A DNA stretch of 64,000 bases from Cellulomonas xylanilytica (lineage in GTDB: Bacteria > Actinomycetota > Actinomycetes > Actinomycetales > Cellulomonadaceae). The translations under genes and the position numbers were made by a program. Of this stretch, positions 46,938 to 57,736 are shown in pieces. Below the pieces are notes generated by a model that was not told where the DNA came from, did not search any database, and worked only from the letters and a program-made list of their open reading frames with translations. The stretch is taken from contig NZ_BJUB01000001.1 in the NCBI RefSeq assembly GCF_007989805.1, positions 496,001-560,000 of the forward strand, read 5' to 3'. Within the stretch, counting starts at the first letter, position 1, and each line of letters starts with the position of its first letter.

Positions 46938-47296
46938 TGGCGCGCCGGCTCACCTGGCTCGCGATCGGGGTCGTCGTCACGGTCGTCGTGATCCGCAAGG
47001 GGCGGTCGGTCGTGGACGCCTACCTGCCCGCGGGGACGACGGACGCGATCGACGGCGCCCAGCGGGTGTCGCGCGCGGTCGCGACGCTCAAGACCGACTT
47101 CCTGGCGGCGATGGCCGAGCGCGAGCAGGAGCTGCGGCACGACCTGGTGGGAGACATGGACGTCGACGCGCTCCGCGCCGAGCGCCCGGAACGGGTCGCC
47201 AGCCTGCGTCGGTCGTGGTCCGCCCGCCATGGCGACGACTGGGCGGGTGGTCCGACCGAGGACCCCGACGACGACGACGGCTACACCTTCTTCTGA
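46934..47296 (+). CDS. small membrane protein before alaS
   Basis: A 120-residue protein with an N-terminal helix (5-21), a charged helical middle and an acidic tail [11 protein letters not shown]. It is co-conserved with the DUF948 gene before alaS in actinobacteria. Function unknown. Confidence 0.78.
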   Translation: MMARRLTWLAIGVVVTVVVIRKGRSVVDAYLPAGTTDAIDGAQRVSRAVATLKTDFLAAMAEREQELRHDLVGDMDVDALRAERPERVASLRRSWSARHGDDWAGGPTEDPDDDDGYTFF

Positions 47297-47354
47297 CGCA
47301 CGAGCACGTGCACCACCAGCAGCACCCGAACACCACCTGACAGACGAGGACACG

Positions 47355-50033
47355 ATGCGTACCGCCGAGATCCGCCAGCGCTGGCTCGACTACTTCGAGG
47401 GCAACGGCCACGCCGTCGTGCCCTCGGCCTCGCTGATCTCGCCGGACCCGTCGACCCTGTTCGTCATCGCCGGCATGGTGCCGTTCATCCCGTACATGCT
47501 CGGCGAGCAGACCCCGCCGTGGCCGCGTGCGACCAGCGTGCAGAAGTGCGTGCGCACCCTCGACATCGAGGAGGTCGGCAAGACGACCCGGCACGGCACG
47601 TTCTTCCAGATGAACGGCAACTTCTCGTTCGGCGACTACTTCAAGCACGGTGCGATCACCTACGCCTGGGAGCTGGTCACCGGGTCGCGGGAGACCGGCG
47701 GCTTCGGCTTCGACCCGGACACCATCTGGGTCACCGTCTTCCACGACGACGACGAGGCGGCCGGCCTCTGGAAGGAGATCGCGGGCCTGCCCGACGAGCG
47801 CATCCAGCGCCGCGGCTGGAAGGACAACTTCTGGTCCACCGGCGCGCGCGGTCCGTCGGGCCCGTGCTCCGAGATCTACGTCGACCGCGGCCCGGAGTAC
47901 GGCGCGGAGGGCGGTCCCGTCGTCGACGAGGACCGCTACCTCGAGATCTGGAACCTCGTCTTCATGCAGTACGAGCGGGGTGACGGGGGCGGCAAGGAGA
48001 ACTTCCCGATCCTCGGGGACCTCAAGCAGAAGAACATCGACACCGGGATGGGTCTCGAGCGCGTCGCGTACCTGCTGCAGGGCGTCGACAACCTCTACGA
48101 GATCGACGAGGTGTTCCCCGTCATCCAGGGCGCGCAGGAGCTCTCCGGCAAGCGGTACGGGGCGGTGCACGACGACGACGTCCGGATGCGCGTCGTCGCC
48201 GACCACGTGCGCAGCGCGCTGATGCTCATGGGCGACGGCGTCACGCCGTCGAACGAGGGCCGCGGGTATGTCCTGCGCCGGCTGCTGCGCCGCTCCATCC
48301 GGGCGATGCGGCTGCTCGGGGTGGACGACCTCGCGCTGCCCACGCTGCTGCCGCTGAGCAAGGACGCGATGAGCCCCTCCTACCCGGAGCTGGCGGCGAA
48401 CTTCGAGCGGATCAGCCAGGTGGCGTACGCGGAGGAGGACACGTTCCGGCGCACGCTCGCCGCGGGCACGACGATCCTCGACACCGCGGTGCAGGCGGCG
48501 AAGTCCACGCCGGCACCGGTGCTCACCGGACACCAGGCGTTCCAGCTGCACGACACGTACGGGTTCCCGATCGACCTGACGCTCGAGATGGCGGCGGAGC
48601 AGGGCGTGTCCGTCGACGAGACGGCGTTCCGCACCCTGATGAAGGAGCAGCGGGACCGTGCACGTGCGGACGCGCTGGCGAAGCGTGCCGGCCGGGCGGA
48701 CACCGCGGCCTACCAGGACCTGCACAGCACCCTGAGCAGCGAGAACGCCAAGCCGGTGCAGTTCATCGGCTACACCGACTCGACCGCGCGCTCGCGCGTC
48801 GTCGGCCTGCTCGTCGACGGAGTCCCCGCGCCGGCGGCGACGGCCCCGGCCGACGTCGAGGTCGTGCTCGACGTGACGCCGTTCTACGCGGAGTCGGGCG
48901 GGCAGCTGGCCGACACGGGCGTCATCGTGCTCGACGGCGGAGCGCGCATCGAGGTGGACGACGTGCAGGCGCCGGTCAGGGGCCTGTCGGTGCACCACGG
49001 TCGGTTGGTCGACGGCACCGTGACGTTCGGCGAGGCCGCGACGGCGACGATCGACCTCGACCGGCGGCGCGCGATCGCGCGCGCCCACACGGCGACGCAC
49101 CTGGTGCACAAGGCGCTGCACGAGTCCGTGGGGGAGACCGCCACGCAGGCGGGCTCGCTCAACGCGCCGAGCCGGCTGCGCTTCGACTTCCGCTCGCCCT
49201 CGGCGACGCCGTCGCAGGTCGTCGCGGAGATCGAGGCGCGCGTCAACGAGCGGCTCCAGGACGACCTCGAGGTCACCGACTCCGTCATGCAGATCGACGA
49301 GGCTCGTGGCAAGGGCGCGATGGCGCTGTTCGGCGAGAAGTACGGCAACGAGGTCCGCGTCGTCGACATCGGCGACGGCTGGTCGCTGGAGCTGTGCGCG
49401 GGCACGCACGTCAAGCGGTCGGGCGAGCTCGGTCTGGTGACCCTCCTGTCCGAGTCGGCGATCGGCTCGGGCGTGCGGCGCGTCGACGCTCTCGTCGGCG
49501 CGGGTGCGTACGGGTACCAGGCGAAGGAGCGCGCCCTGGTCGGACAGCTCTCCGGGCTGCTCGGTGCGCGTCCCGACGAGCTCTCCGAGCGGGTGTCCTC
49601 GCTGATCACGCGGCTCAAGGAGTCCGAGAAGGAGCTCGCGGCCATGCGGCAGGCGACCCTGCTCGCGCAGGCGGGCACGCTCGCGGCCGGAGCGGTGACG
49701 GTCGGCGAGACCCGGGTCGTCACGCACGACGCGGGCGAGGTCGGCGGGGACGAGCTGCGCACGCTCGTCCTCGACGTGCGTGCGCGGCTGGGTGAGGCGT
49801 CGCCCGGGGTCGTCGCGATCGGTGGTGTCAGCAAGGGCCGCCCGGTGGTGGTCGTCGCGACCAACGCCGCGGCGCGCGAGCAGGGCGTCCGCGCGGGCGC
49901 CCTCGTGCGCACCGCCTCGGGGATCCTCGGCGGCGGCGGGGGCGGCAAGGACGACCTGGCGCAGGGCGGCGGGACCGACCCGACGCGGCTGGCCGACGCA
50001 CTGGCGGCGGTGGCCACGGCGGTGGGCGGCTGA
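47355..50033 (+). CDS. alaS: alanyl-tRNA synthetase
   Basis: An 892-residue class II synthetase: catalytic domain ([17 protein letters not shown]), tRNA-binding domain, editing domain with [10 protein letters not shown] and CAGTHVK zinc/editing motifs, and a C-terminal domain rich in glycine ([15 protein letters not shown]). ATG 47355 has GAGGA 6 bases upstream. Confidence 0.97.
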   Translation: MRTAEIRQRWLDYFEGNGHAVVPSASLISPDPSTLFVIAGMVPFIPYMLGEQTPPWPRATSVQKCVRTLDIEEVGKTTRHGTFFQMNGNFSFGDYFKHGAITYAWELVTGSRETGGFGFDPDTIWVTVFHDDDEAAGLWKEIAGLPDERIQRRGWKDNFWSTGARGPSGPCSEIYVDRGPEYGAEGGPVVDEDRYLEIWNLVFMQYERGDGGGKENFPILGDLKQKNIDTGMGLERVAYLLQGVDNLYEIDEVFPVIQGAQELSGKRYGAVHDDDVRMRVVADHVRSALMLMGDGVTPSNEGRGYVLRRLLRRSIRAMRLLGVDDLALPTLLPLSKDAMSPSYPELAANFERISQVAYAEEDTFRRTLAAGTTILDTAVQAAKSTPAPVLTGHQAFQLHDTYGFPIDLTLEMAAEQGVSVDETAFRTLMKEQRDRARADALAKRAGRADTAAYQDLHSTLSSENAKPVQFIGYTDSTARSRVVGLLVDGVPAPAATAPADVEVVLDVTPFYAESGGQLADTGVIVLDGGARIEVDDVQAPVRGLSVHHGRLVDGTVTFGEAATATIDLDRRRAIARAHTATHLVHKALHESVGETATQAGSLNAPSRLRFDFRSPSATPSQVVAEIEARVNERLQDDLEVTDSVMQIDEARGKGAMALFGEKYGNEVRVVDIGDGWSLELCAGTHVKRSGELGLVTLLSESAIGSGVRRVDALVGAGAYGYQAKERALVGQLSGLLGARPDELSERVSSLITRLKESEKELAAMRQATLLAQAGTLAAGAVTVGETRVVTHDAGEVGGDELRTLVLDVRARLGEASPGVVAIGGVSKGRPVVVVATNAAAREQGVRAGALVRTASGILGGGGGGKDDLAQGGGTDPTRLADALAAVATAVGG

Positions 50034-50034
50034 C

Positions 50035-50601
50035 GTGAGCGCCACCCCCGACCACGGCGCCGTCGTGCGCGGGCCCCGGCTCGCCGTCGACGTCGGGACC
50101 GTGCGCGTCGGCCTCGCGAGCAGCGACCCGGACGGCCTCATCGCCACGCCCGTCGCGACGCTCGCACGCTCCACCGGCGTGAAGGGGCGGCTCCCGGCCG
50201 ACATCGCGCAGGTGGTGCACGAGGTGCAGGAGCGGCGTGTGGGTGTTGTGTACGTCGGGCTGCCCGTCCACATGTCGGGGGCCGAAGGTTCCGCATCCGA
50301 CGCCGCTCGCGCGTACGCTGTCCAACTGGCGCAGGCCATCGCACCGGTCACGGTGCGGCTGGTCGACGAGCGGATGAGCACGGTGTCCGCCCATCACGCG
50401 CTGCAGGCGTCCGGCCGATCCGGGCGCCGCCACCGTCAGGTCGTCGACCAGGCAGCCGCGGTGGTGATCTTGCAGTCCGCGCTGGACGCGGAGCGTGCGT
50501 CGGGACGACGACCCGGAGAGCGGGTCGCGGTCGATCCGGCACAGCACGCTCCAGCGGCGCGCGGGGGGGCTGCGGGCGACGCACGGACGACGGTGGAGTG
50601 A
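50035..50601 (+). CDS. ruvX: RuvX/YqgF-family Holliday junction resolvase-like nuclease
   Basis: A 188-residue RNase H-fold protein with LAVDVGTVRVGLASSD, VGLPVHMSG and VDERMSTVSAHHAL. In other bacteria YqgF is involved in pre-16S rRNA 5' end processing. GTG 50035 follows alaS by 1 base. It has a basic/Ala-rich C-terminal extension. Confidence 0.9.
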   Translation: MSATPDHGAVVRGPRLAVDVGTVRVGLASSDPDGLIATPVATLARSTGVKGRLPADIAQVVHEVQERRVGVVYVGLPVHMSGAEGSASDAARAYAVQLAQAIAPVTVRLVDERMSTVSAHHALQASGRSGRRHRQVVDQAAAVVILQSALDAERASGRRPGERVAVDPAQHAPAARGGAAGDARTTVE

Positions 50602-50608
50602 CGCGCAC

Positions 50609-51808
50609 GTGACCAAGAGCCAGACCGAGTGGTGGACCCCCGTGGAACGGAGCGACGAGGTGAGCGACCTGTTCGCCGGCGACACCCGCGTCGCCGCCAC
50701 GGAGCCGAAGCCGTCGCGCTCGCGCGGCCGGGCCAAGCAGCAGCGTGAGCGCAAGCGCCGTCGGCGCCGCTCGATCTGGGTGCTGGTCGTCGCGGTCCTC
50801 ATGGTCGCGGGCGCCGGGTATGTCGTCGTCGAGCTGATGGGCGGCATGTTCCAGGGCGGCGGCAGCGCGGACGAGGGCGTCGAGGACTACAGCGGAGTCG
50901 GTCACGGCGCTGCCGAGGTCGTCATCAAGCCCGGCGACACGGGCGCGGACATGGCGGCGACGTTGGTCGGCGCCGGTGTCGTCGCGACCGAGAAGGCGTT
51001 CAACGAGGCGTTCGCCGCCAACCCGCAGGCGGCGTCGATCCAGCCGGGCACCTACAACATGCTCCTCGAGATGCCCGCCTCCGACGCCGTGATCGCGCTC
51101 CTCAACCCCTCGAGCCGCGTGTCCTTCAAGCTCGGGATCCCCGAGGGCCTCACGGTGAACCAGATCGCCACGAAGATCAGCGAGAAGCTCGCGATCCCCG
51201 CCGAGGAGGTCACCGCGGCACTCGCCGACCCGGCCGCCATCGGCCTGCCCGCGGAGGCCAACGGCAACCCGGAGGGCTGGCTGTTCCCGGCGACCTACGA
51301 CATCGAGCCGGACGCGACCCCGACGAGCGTGCTCGCGAAGATGACCGCGCAGACGGTGGCCGTGCTCACGCAGAAGGGCGTCCCCCAGGACCAGTGGGCG
51401 ACCGTGCTGAACAAGGCCTCGATCGTCGAGCGCGAGGCCAAGCTTCCCGAGGACCGGCCGAAGGTGGCGCGTGCCATCGAGAACCGGCTCGAGAAGGAGA
51501 TCGCCCTGCAGGTCGACGCGACGGTCGCCTACGGGCTGGGCATCTCGGGCATGGACCTGACCACCGAGATGCTGCAGGACGACTCCAACCTCTACAACAC
51601 CTACCGCCACCTCGGCCTGCCGCCCACCCCGATCGCCTCGCCGGGGGCGACGTCGATCGACGCCGTCCTCAACCCGGAGCCGGGTGACTGGCTCTTCTGG
51701 GTCGCCATCAACCTCGACACCGGTGAGACGCGCTTCGCCGTGACGAACGCCGAGCACGAGGCGAACAGGGAGCTCCTTCGCCAGTGGCAGGCCGAGCAGG
51801 ACGGCTAG
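50609..51808 (+). CDS. mltG: endolytic murein transglycosylase MltG (YceG)
   Basis: A 399-residue membrane-anchored lytic enzyme: cytoplasmic Arg-rich region (1-54), one membrane helix (55-75), a LysM-like subdomain and the YceG core with catalytic Glu in ASIVEREAKLPEDRP and the NTYRHLGLPPTPIASPG block. It cuts nascent glycan strands. alaS-ruvX-mltG-aroE is the typical actinobacterial order. Confidence 0.93.
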   Translation: MTKSQTEWWTPVERSDEVSDLFAGDTRVAATEPKPSRSRGRAKQQRERKRRRRRSIWVLVVAVLMVAGAGYVVVELMGGMFQGGGSADEGVEDYSGVGHGAAEVVIKPGDTGADMAATLVGAGVVATEKAFNEAFAANPQAASIQPGTYNMLLEMPASDAVIALLNPSSRVSFKLGIPEGLTVNQIATKISEKLAIPAEEVTAALADPAAIGLPAEANGNPEGWLFPATYDIEPDATPTSVLAKMTAQTVAVLTQKGVPQDQWATVLNKASIVEREAKLPEDRPKVARAIENRLEKEIALQVDATVAYGLGISGMDLTTEMLQDDSNLYNTYRHLGLPPTPIASPGATSIDAVLNPEPGDWLFWVAINLDTGETRFAVTNAEHEANRELLRQWQAEQDG

Positions 51809-51873
51809 TCCGCGCGACCCACGGCGCCGTCTGACGGCGACGTAAAGTTCCTGCGGCCATCCGCGAGGCGAGA

Positions 51874-51905
51874 CGGCCGATCGTGTCAGTCGACACGGTC
51901 GGCCG
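51874..51905 (+). terminator. hairpin between mltG and aroE
   Basis: CGGCCGATCGTGTC and GACACGGTCGGCCG form a 14-bp stem (one mismatch) with loop AGTC. It may end the alaS-mltG transcript. TAAAGT at 51843-51848, before it, may be a -10 box for aroE. Confidence 0.5.
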
Positions 51906-51973
51906 CTCGTCGCGCGGCAGGGGACGTGCGCGCAGGAGCTTCTGACCGCGATCGACATCACCGAGGGGACCCG

Positions 51974-52810
51974 ATGGAGAGCACGGAGCTGCGAGAGGCC
52001 TCGTCGCACAGGGCGGCCGTCCTCGGGCACCCGGTGGCGCACTCGCTGTCGCCGGCGCTGCACCGTGCCGCGTACGCGGCGCTCGGTCTGTCGGGCTGGC
52101 GCTACGACGCCGTCGACGTCACGGAGGACGAGCTCGCGGGCTTCATCGCCGGCCTGGACGACACGTGGGCGGGGCTGAGCCTGACCATGCCGCTCAAGCA
52201 GACCGTCATCCCGCTGCTCGACCACGTCGAGCCGCTGGCGGAGGTGGTCGGTGCGGTCAACACGGTGCTGTTCCAGGGGCGCACGCTCGTCGGCGCCAAC
52301 ACGGACGTGCACGGCATCGTCGCCGCGCTGGGGCTGGACCACCCGATCGGGAGCGCGGCCGTGCTCGGCGCGGGTGCCACCGCGTCGTCGACGCTGGCCG
52401 CGCTCGCCCAGCTGGGCTGCACGTCGCCCGTCGTCTACGTGCGGGCCGTCGCGCGCGCGGGAGGCCTCATGCGGGCGGCCCACCGGATGGGCGTGACCCC
52501 GGTGTACCGCACTCTGGACGAGGCACCCGCGGAGATCGGCCGGGCGGACGTCGTCGTGTCGACCCTCCCGCCGCACGCCGCCGACCCGCTCGCGGAGCGC
52601 GTCGAGGTGGTCAAGGGCGTGCTCCTCGACGTCGCGTACGACCCCCGCCCGACGGCGCTGTCGGTCGCGTGGGCGGCCGCCGGGGGAGTCGTCGTCAGCG
52701 GTGAGCAGATGCTCCTGCACCAGGCCGCCGAGCAGGTCCGGCTCATGACGGGGCACCCCGCCCCGCTCGCCGCGATGTCCGCCGCGCTCGAGGACAAACT
52801 GACTGCCTGA
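51974..52810 (+). CDS. aroE: shikimate dehydrogenase
   Basis: A 278-residue enzyme reducing 3-dehydroshikimate with NADPH. Shikimate-binding HSLSPALHR (S24, S26), catalytic K75 in SLTMPLKQ and D111 in GANTDVHG, NADP loop GAGATASS. ATG 51974 with GAGGGG upstream is preferred to longer frames. An 89-base gap precedes the pilus genes. Confidence 0.93.
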   Translation: MESTELREASSHRAAVLGHPVAHSLSPALHRAAYAALGLSGWRYDAVDVTEDELAGFIAGLDDTWAGLSLTMPLKQTVIPLLDHVEPLAEVVGAVNTVLFQGRTLVGANTDVHGIVAALGLDHPIGSAAVLGAGATASSTLAALAQLGCTSPVVYVRAVARAGGLMRAAHRMGVTPVYRTLDEAPAEIGRADVVVSTLPPHAADPLAERVEVVKGVLLDVAYDPRPTALSVAWAAAGGVVVSGEQMLLHQAAEQVRLMTGHPAPLAAMSAALEDKLTA

Positions 52811-52899
52811 GGGGCTCACCCCGCTCGTCGTTCCTGCCGATTGATCCGGAGACACCCGCGCAGCCATCGCTCGGCTGCCGGTCGACCGGAAGGACGCGC

Positions 52900-54576
52900 G
52901 TGAAGCAGCTCGGGGAGATCCTGCTCGATGACGGTCTGGTCACGGAGGCGCAGCTGCTCGCTGCCCTCGACGAGACACAGGCCCGAGGTTCGTCGCTGGG
53001 ACGCACGCTCGTCGAGCTGGGGGTCCTGACCGAGGGCCAGCTGGTCAAGGCGCTGGCCAACCAGGTGGGGATGAACTTCGTCGACCTCGACGAGTTCCCC
53101 GTCGACCGCGCCGCGGTGTCCCTGGTGCCGGGGGCTCTGTGCCGGCGCTACACCGTGCTCCCGGTGTCGCTCGAGGGCGGCTCGATCGTCCTGGCCACCG
53201 CCGACCCCGGCAACGTCATGGCGGTCGACGACGTCCGGAGCGTCACGAACCGGCCCGTGATCCCCGTCATCGCCACGCACGACAACCTCATGCGCGCGAT
53301 CGACCGGTTCTGCCGTGCGGACGACGAGATGGAGGACCTGTCCTCGGCGTTCAACGAGCAGAACGCCGAGCCGGAGCAGGACCTGTCCAAGCTGGGCGAG
53401 ATGTCGGTCGACGACGACGCCCCGATCGTGCGGTACGTCAACCTGCTCGTCACGCAGGCGATCACCGACCGCGCGTCGGACATCCACATCGAGCCGGCGG
53501 AGCACGACCTGCGCGTGCGGTACCGCATCGACGGTGTGCTGCACGAGACGCAGCGGTCGCCCAAGCAGATCCAGCAGGGCGTCATCAGCCGCGTGAAGAT
53601 CATGAGCGACATCGACATCGCCGAGCGGCGCAAGCCCCAGGACGGCCGCATGTCCGTGGTGCACAACGGCCGCAAGATCGACCTCCGGGTGGCCACGCTG
53701 CCGACCGTCTGGGGCGAGAAGATCGTCATGCGCATCCTCGACAACTCCACGGCGAGCCTCGACCTGCGCGACCTGTCGTTCCTCGACGAGAACTACGAGA
53801 CGTACAAGGAGTCGTACACCAAGCCCTACGGGATGATCCTCGTCACGGGCCCGACGGGGTCGGGCAAGTCGACCACCCTGTACGCCACGCTCAACGCGGT
53901 GTCGAAGCCGGAGATCAACGTCATCACCGTCGAGGACCCGGTCGAGTACCGGCTCCCCGGCATCAACCAGGTGCAGGTGAACCCGAAGGCCGGTCTGACC
54001 TTCGCGGGGGCGCTGCGCTCGATCCTGCGGTCCGACCCGGACGTGGTGCTCCTCGGTGAGATCCGTGACCACGAGACGGCGCAGATCGCCATCGAGGCGG
54101 CCCTCACCGGTCACCTCGTGCTGTCCACCCTGCACACCAACGACGCACCCTCGGCGATCACGCGTCTGACCGAGATGGGCATCGAGCCCTTCCTCGTCGG
54201 CTCCGCCCTCGACGCCGTCGTGGCCCAGCGGCTCGCGCGGCGCCTCTGCGGCAAGTGCAAGGTGCCGTACCAGCCGTCGCCCGAGGAGATGGCCGCAGCG
54301 CGGTTCCCGTGGGTGCCGGGGGAGCCGCTGCCCGAGCTCTTCCGTCCCGGTGGCTGCGTCACGTGCTCCAAGACCGGCTACCGCGGCCGCCTGGCCCTGC
54401 ACGAGGTCATGCGGGTCACCGAGGAGATCGAGCGTCACGCGGTGGCGCACTCCTCCAGCGCGGACATCGCCGCCACGGCCGTGGCCCAGGGGATGATCTC
54501 GCTCCGCAACGACGGCTGGCAGAAGGTCGCGCTCGGTCAGACGTCGATCGAGGAGATCATGCGCGTCGTCGCGTGA
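52900..54576 (+). CDS. pilB: type IV pilus assembly ATPase PilB with MshEN domain
   Basis: A 558-residue secretion ATPase powering pilus extension. Residues 1-60 hold two MshEN-type motifs (LGEILLDDGLVTEAQLLAAL and LGRTLVELGVLTEGQLVKAL), a cyclic di-GMP-binding fold in MshE relatives. Then follow Walker A GPTGSGKSTT, Asp box, Walker B LLGEIRD, His box STLHTND and a zinc site (CGKCKVPY ... CVTCSKTGYRGR). GTG 52900 has GGAAGGA 6 bases upstream. Confidence 0.95.
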   Translation: MKQLGEILLDDGLVTEAQLLAALDETQARGSSLGRTLVELGVLTEGQLVKALANQVGMNFVDLDEFPVDRAAVSLVPGALCRRYTVLPVSLEGGSIVLATADPGNVMAVDDVRSVTNRPVIPVIATHDNLMRAIDRFCRADDEMEDLSSAFNEQNAEPEQDLSKLGEMSVDDDAPIVRYVNLLVTQAITDRASDIHIEPAEHDLRVRYRIDGVLHETQRSPKQIQQGVISRVKIMSDIDIAERRKPQDGRMSVVHNGRKIDLRVATLPTVWGEKIVMRILDNSTASLDLRDLSFLDENYETYKESYTKPYGMILVTGPTGSGKSTTLYATLNAVSKPEINVITVEDPVEYRLPGINQVQVNPKAGLTFAGALRSILRSDPDVVLLGEIRDHETAQIAIEAALTGHLVLSTLHTNDAPSAITRLTEMGIEPFLVGSALDAVVAQRLARRLCGKCKVPYQPSPEEMAAARFPWVPGEPLPELFRPGGCVTCSKTGYRGRLALHEVMRVTEEIERHAVAHSSSADIAATAVAQGMISLRNDGWQKVALGQTSIEEIMRVVA

Positions 54577-54692
54577 CCTGCACTCAAGTCGGGCGGTTCA
54601 TCCGCCGATGAGATCCGAGATACCGAGCTGCTGCGCAGGGGCCGTGCCCGTGCGTGCGAACGAACGCGGTACGACAACGTGGAGGCTGTGAC

Positions 54693-56270
54693 GTGACCGA
54701 GTCCTACTCAACCGGCCGGGGTGAGCCCACCCGCCCGTTGCCGCCCTACCGCACGGCAGGCCCGCAGGCTGGCGCGCCGCCGGTGTACTCGCCCGTCCCC
54801 TCGATGAGCCACGTGCCCGACGAGGGCCGGGGGAGCGTCACGCAGGCCTTCACGCCGGTGCCGCCGCAGGCGTCCGGGGGCCAGACCTTCCTGCCCGCAG
54901 GCGGTCCTGGACCGGGCGGACCCTTCCAGCCCGCTCCGGTGCCCCCGCCCGTCGCACCGGCCGTCGCCGGTCAGCCGGCGTACTACGTCCCCGCCCAGGC
55001 TGGTCCGCCTGCGCCCGTCGTCGCACCGGCGCCGCCCGCTGCCGAGCCGCCGCGCCCGCCGGCCCGCGCTGCCGCGCCGGCTCGCGACCGCGCTGCGCGG
55101 TCCGGCCTGGGTCAGGAGTCGCAGGAAGGCGACATCCAGCTCGACTCGGCGCTCATCGCGATGATCGAGGCCGGCGCCTCCGACCTGCACCTGACGGTCG
55201 GCTCGCCGCCGATGATCCGGTCGCACGGTGCGCTCAAGGCCCTCGACGGGTTCGAGAGCATCCGGCCCGACGGCCTGCGCCGCAGCATCTACTCGATCCT
55301 CACGCAGCGTCAGCGCGAGACGTTCGAGGCCAACCTCGAGCTGGACTTCGCCTACGCGGTCCGCGGCAAGGCGCGGTTCCGCGTCAACCTGTACCAGCAG
55401 CGCGAGTCGATCGGCGCCGCGTTCCGCGTGATCCCCTACGAGATCAAGCCGCTCGAGGACCTCGGCGTCCCGCCGGTCGTGTCCAGCTTCGCGGGGCTCC
55501 CGCGTGGGCTCGTCCTGGTCACCGGCCCCACGGGCTCCGGCAAGTCGACCACCCTCGCCGCGGTCATCGACCTGGCCAACCGCACCCGTGCGGACCACAT
55601 CATGACCGTCGAGGACCCCATCGAGTTCCTGCACCGGCACAAGAAGTCGCTGATCAACCAGCGCGAGGTCGGCGCGGACACCCACTCGTTCGCCAACGCC
55701 CTCAAGCACGTGCTGCGGCAGGACCCCGACATCATCCTCGTCGGCGAGATGCGTGACCTGGAGACCATCTCCGTCGCGCTGACCGCGGCCGAGACCGGTC
55801 ACCTGGTCTTCGCGACCCTGCACACGCAGGACGCCGCGCAGACCATCGACCGTGTCATCGACGTGTTCCCCGCCGAGCAGCAGAGCCAGGTGCGCACCCA
55901 GCTCGCGTCCGCGATCCAGGGCGTCGTCTGCCAGACGCTGTGCAAGAAGGCGAACGGCACCGGGCGTGCGGTCGCGACCGAGGTCATGGTGGCGACGCCC
56001 GCCATCCGCAACCTCATCCGCGAGGGCAAGACGCACCAGATCTACTCCGCCATGCAGGCCGGCGCCGACCACGGGATGTACACCATGGACCAGCACCTGG
56101 CCGACCTGGTGAAGAAGGGCACGATCACGTACGAGGTCGGCGTGGAGAAGTGCCACCACATCGAGGACTTCAACAAGCTCGTCGGCCGGACCGCCCGGAC
56201 CAACCAGGGTGCGTCCACGCTGAACTCGGGCACGATGGGCTACTCGCCTGCGGGGAACGGGATGCGCTGA
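54693..56270 (+). CDS. pilT: type IV pilus retraction ATPase PilT with long Pro-rich N-terminus
   Basis: A 525-residue protein. Residues 1-145 are a Pro/Ala/Gly-rich extension unusual for PilT (about 350 residues); 150-500 are the ATPase with Walker A GPTGSGKSTT, Walker B ILVGEMRD, His box FATLHTQD and the PilT-specific AIRNLIREGK. It should power retraction. GTG 54693 with GGAGG upstream. The stop overlaps pilC (TGATG). Confidence 0.94.
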   Translation: MTESYSTGRGEPTRPLPPYRTAGPQAGAPPVYSPVPSMSHVPDEGRGSVTQAFTPVPPQASGGQTFLPAGGPGPGGPFQPAPVPPPVAPAVAGQPAYYVPAQAGPPAPVVAPAPPAAEPPRPPARAAAPARDRAARSGLGQESQEGDIQLDSALIAMIEAGASDLHLTVGSPPMIRSHGALKALDGFESIRPDGLRRSIYSILTQRQRETFEANLELDFAYAVRGKARFRVNLYQQRESIGAAFRVIPYEIKPLEDLGVPPVVSSFAGLPRGLVLVTGPTGSGKSTTLAAVIDLANRTRADHIMTVEDPIEFLHRHKKSLINQREVGADTHSFANALKHVLRQDPDIILVGEMRDLETISVALTAAETGHLVFATLHTQDAAQTIDRVIDVFPAEQQSQVRTQLASAIQGVVCQTLCKKANGTGRAVATEVMVATPAIRNLIREGKTHQIYSAMQAGADHGMYTMDQHLADLVKKGTITYEVGVEKCHHIEDFNKLVGRTARTNQGASTLNSGTMGYSPAGNGMR

Positions 56271-57496
56271 TGGCGATCACCAGGACGTACGAGTACTCGC
56301 TGAGCGACAAGAACGGCAAGATCGTCAAGGGGCGCATCGACGCCCAGAACGAGGCCGCCGTCGCCAACCGCCTGCGCGCCATGGGCGTGGCCCCGCTGAC
56401 CATCAAGGAGGTCGTCGGCGGGGGACTGCAGACCGAGATCAACATCCCCGGCTTCTCCGACCGGGTGACCCTGAAGGACCTCGCGGTCATGGCCCGCCAG
56501 ATGGCGACCATGATCTCGGCCGGCCTGTCTCTGCTGCGGACGCTGTCGATCCTCGCGGACCAGACGGAGAGCAAGCCGCTGGCCAAGGTGCTGGCGCAGA
56601 CCCGCAACGACGTCGAGACGGGCGGGTCGCTGTCGGAGTCGCTCGGCCGGCACACGCAGATCTTCCCGCCGCTGATGGTCAACATGATCCGCGCCGGCGA
56701 GGTCGGCGGCTTCCTCGAGAAGGCTCTCGTCTCCGTGGCGGAGAACTACGAGAGCGAGGTCAAGCTGCGGTCGCAGATCAAGTCCGCGATGACCTACCCG
56801 GTCATGGTGTTCTGCATGGCGATCCTGGCCGTCGTCGGCATGCTCCTGTTCATCGTGCCCGTGTTCGAGAAGATGTTCATGGACCTCGGCGGCGAGCTCC
56901 CGCTGCCCACGCAGTTCCTCGTGCTGCTCTCCGGCATGATGAAGTGGATGGCGCCCCTCCTGCTGGTGGCGACGATCGTGTTCGCCATCTGGTGGAAGCG
57001 GCACAAGAACGACCGCGCGGTGCGCGCGTTCGTGCAGCCGCTGACCCTGCGGATCCCCATCTTCGGGCCGCTGTTCAAGAAGGTCGCCATCGCCCGGTTC
57101 ACCCGGAACTTCGGCACCATGCTGGGGGCCGGCGTGCCCATCCTGCAGGCCCTCGACATCGTCGGCGAGACCAGCGGCAACTACGTCATCGAGCTCGCCG
57201 TCAAGGACGTGCAGGAGAGCGTGCGCACCGGGCAGTCCCTGTCCGCCCCGCTCGCTCAGCACGCGGTGTTCCCGCCCATGGTCGTGCAGATGATCTCCAC
57301 CGGTGAGGACGCCGGTGCGCTGGAGACCATGCTGGAGAAGATCTCCGAGTTCTACGACGAGGAGGTCACGGCGACGACGGAACAGCTCACGTCCTTGATC
57401 GAGCCCCTCATGATCGCCATTCTCGGGACGATCATCGGCGGCATGATCGTCGCCCTGTACATGCCGATCTTCTCGATCTTCGAGCTCGTCGGCTGA
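56270..57496 (+). CDS. pilC: type IV pilus inner-membrane platform protein PilC
   Basis: A 408-residue GspF-family protein with two cytoplasmic repeats (MARQMATMISAGLSLLRTL; RNFGTMLGAGVPILQALDI) and three membrane helices (about 175-195, 225-245, 375-395). It carries force from PilB/PilT to the pilus. ATG overlaps the pilT stop. Confidence 0.95.
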   Translation: MAITRTYEYSLSDKNGKIVKGRIDAQNEAAVANRLRAMGVAPLTIKEVVGGGLQTEINIPGFSDRVTLKDLAVMARQMATMISAGLSLLRTLSILADQTESKPLAKVLAQTRNDVETGGSLSESLGRHTQIFPPLMVNMIRAGEVGGFLEKALVSVAENYESEVKLRSQIKSAMTYPVMVFCMAILAVVGMLLFIVPVFEKMFMDLGGELPLPTQFLVLLSGMMKWMAPLLLVATIVFAIWWKRHKNDRAVRAFVQPLTLRIPIFGPLFKKVAIARFTRNFGTMLGAGVPILQALDIVGETSGNYVIELAVKDVQESVRTGQSLSAPLAQHAVFPPMVVQMISTGEDAGALETMLEKISEFYDEEVTATTEQLTSLIEPLMIAILGTIIGGMIVALYMPIFSIFELVG

Positions 57497-57523
57497 CCTT
57501 TCTGCGGCTTTTTCCCGCGCGCT

Positions 57524-57560
57524 TCGGCCCGGTGATCGGACATCTCGGTCACCGGGCCGA
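57524..57560 (+). terminator. hairpin after pilC
   Basis: TCGGCCCGGTGA and TCACCGGGCCGA form a perfect 12-bp stem with a 13-base loop, 28 bases past pilC. It separates the machinery genes from the pilin gene. The rest of the 240-base gap shows no gene. Confidence 0.6.
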
Positions 57561-57736
57561 CGCATGTCCGACCGCGTCTGTGACCTGCGACGACGCGGAC
57601 TGGTGCGAACGGGTGACACCACGAAAGAGTTCCCGGAATCGCCTCAAGGCCGCCCCGCCCGCGCCCGATGAACCAGACGCAGCACCGAATGCCGGGCGAC
57701 CGGCACTGACCCACGACATCGAAAAGGGGCTTCACC

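Noticed and set aside
47088-50381. Long minus-strand open frame opposite alaS
   Set aside because: Antisense shadow of alaS and ruvX; no start signal, low-complexity product.
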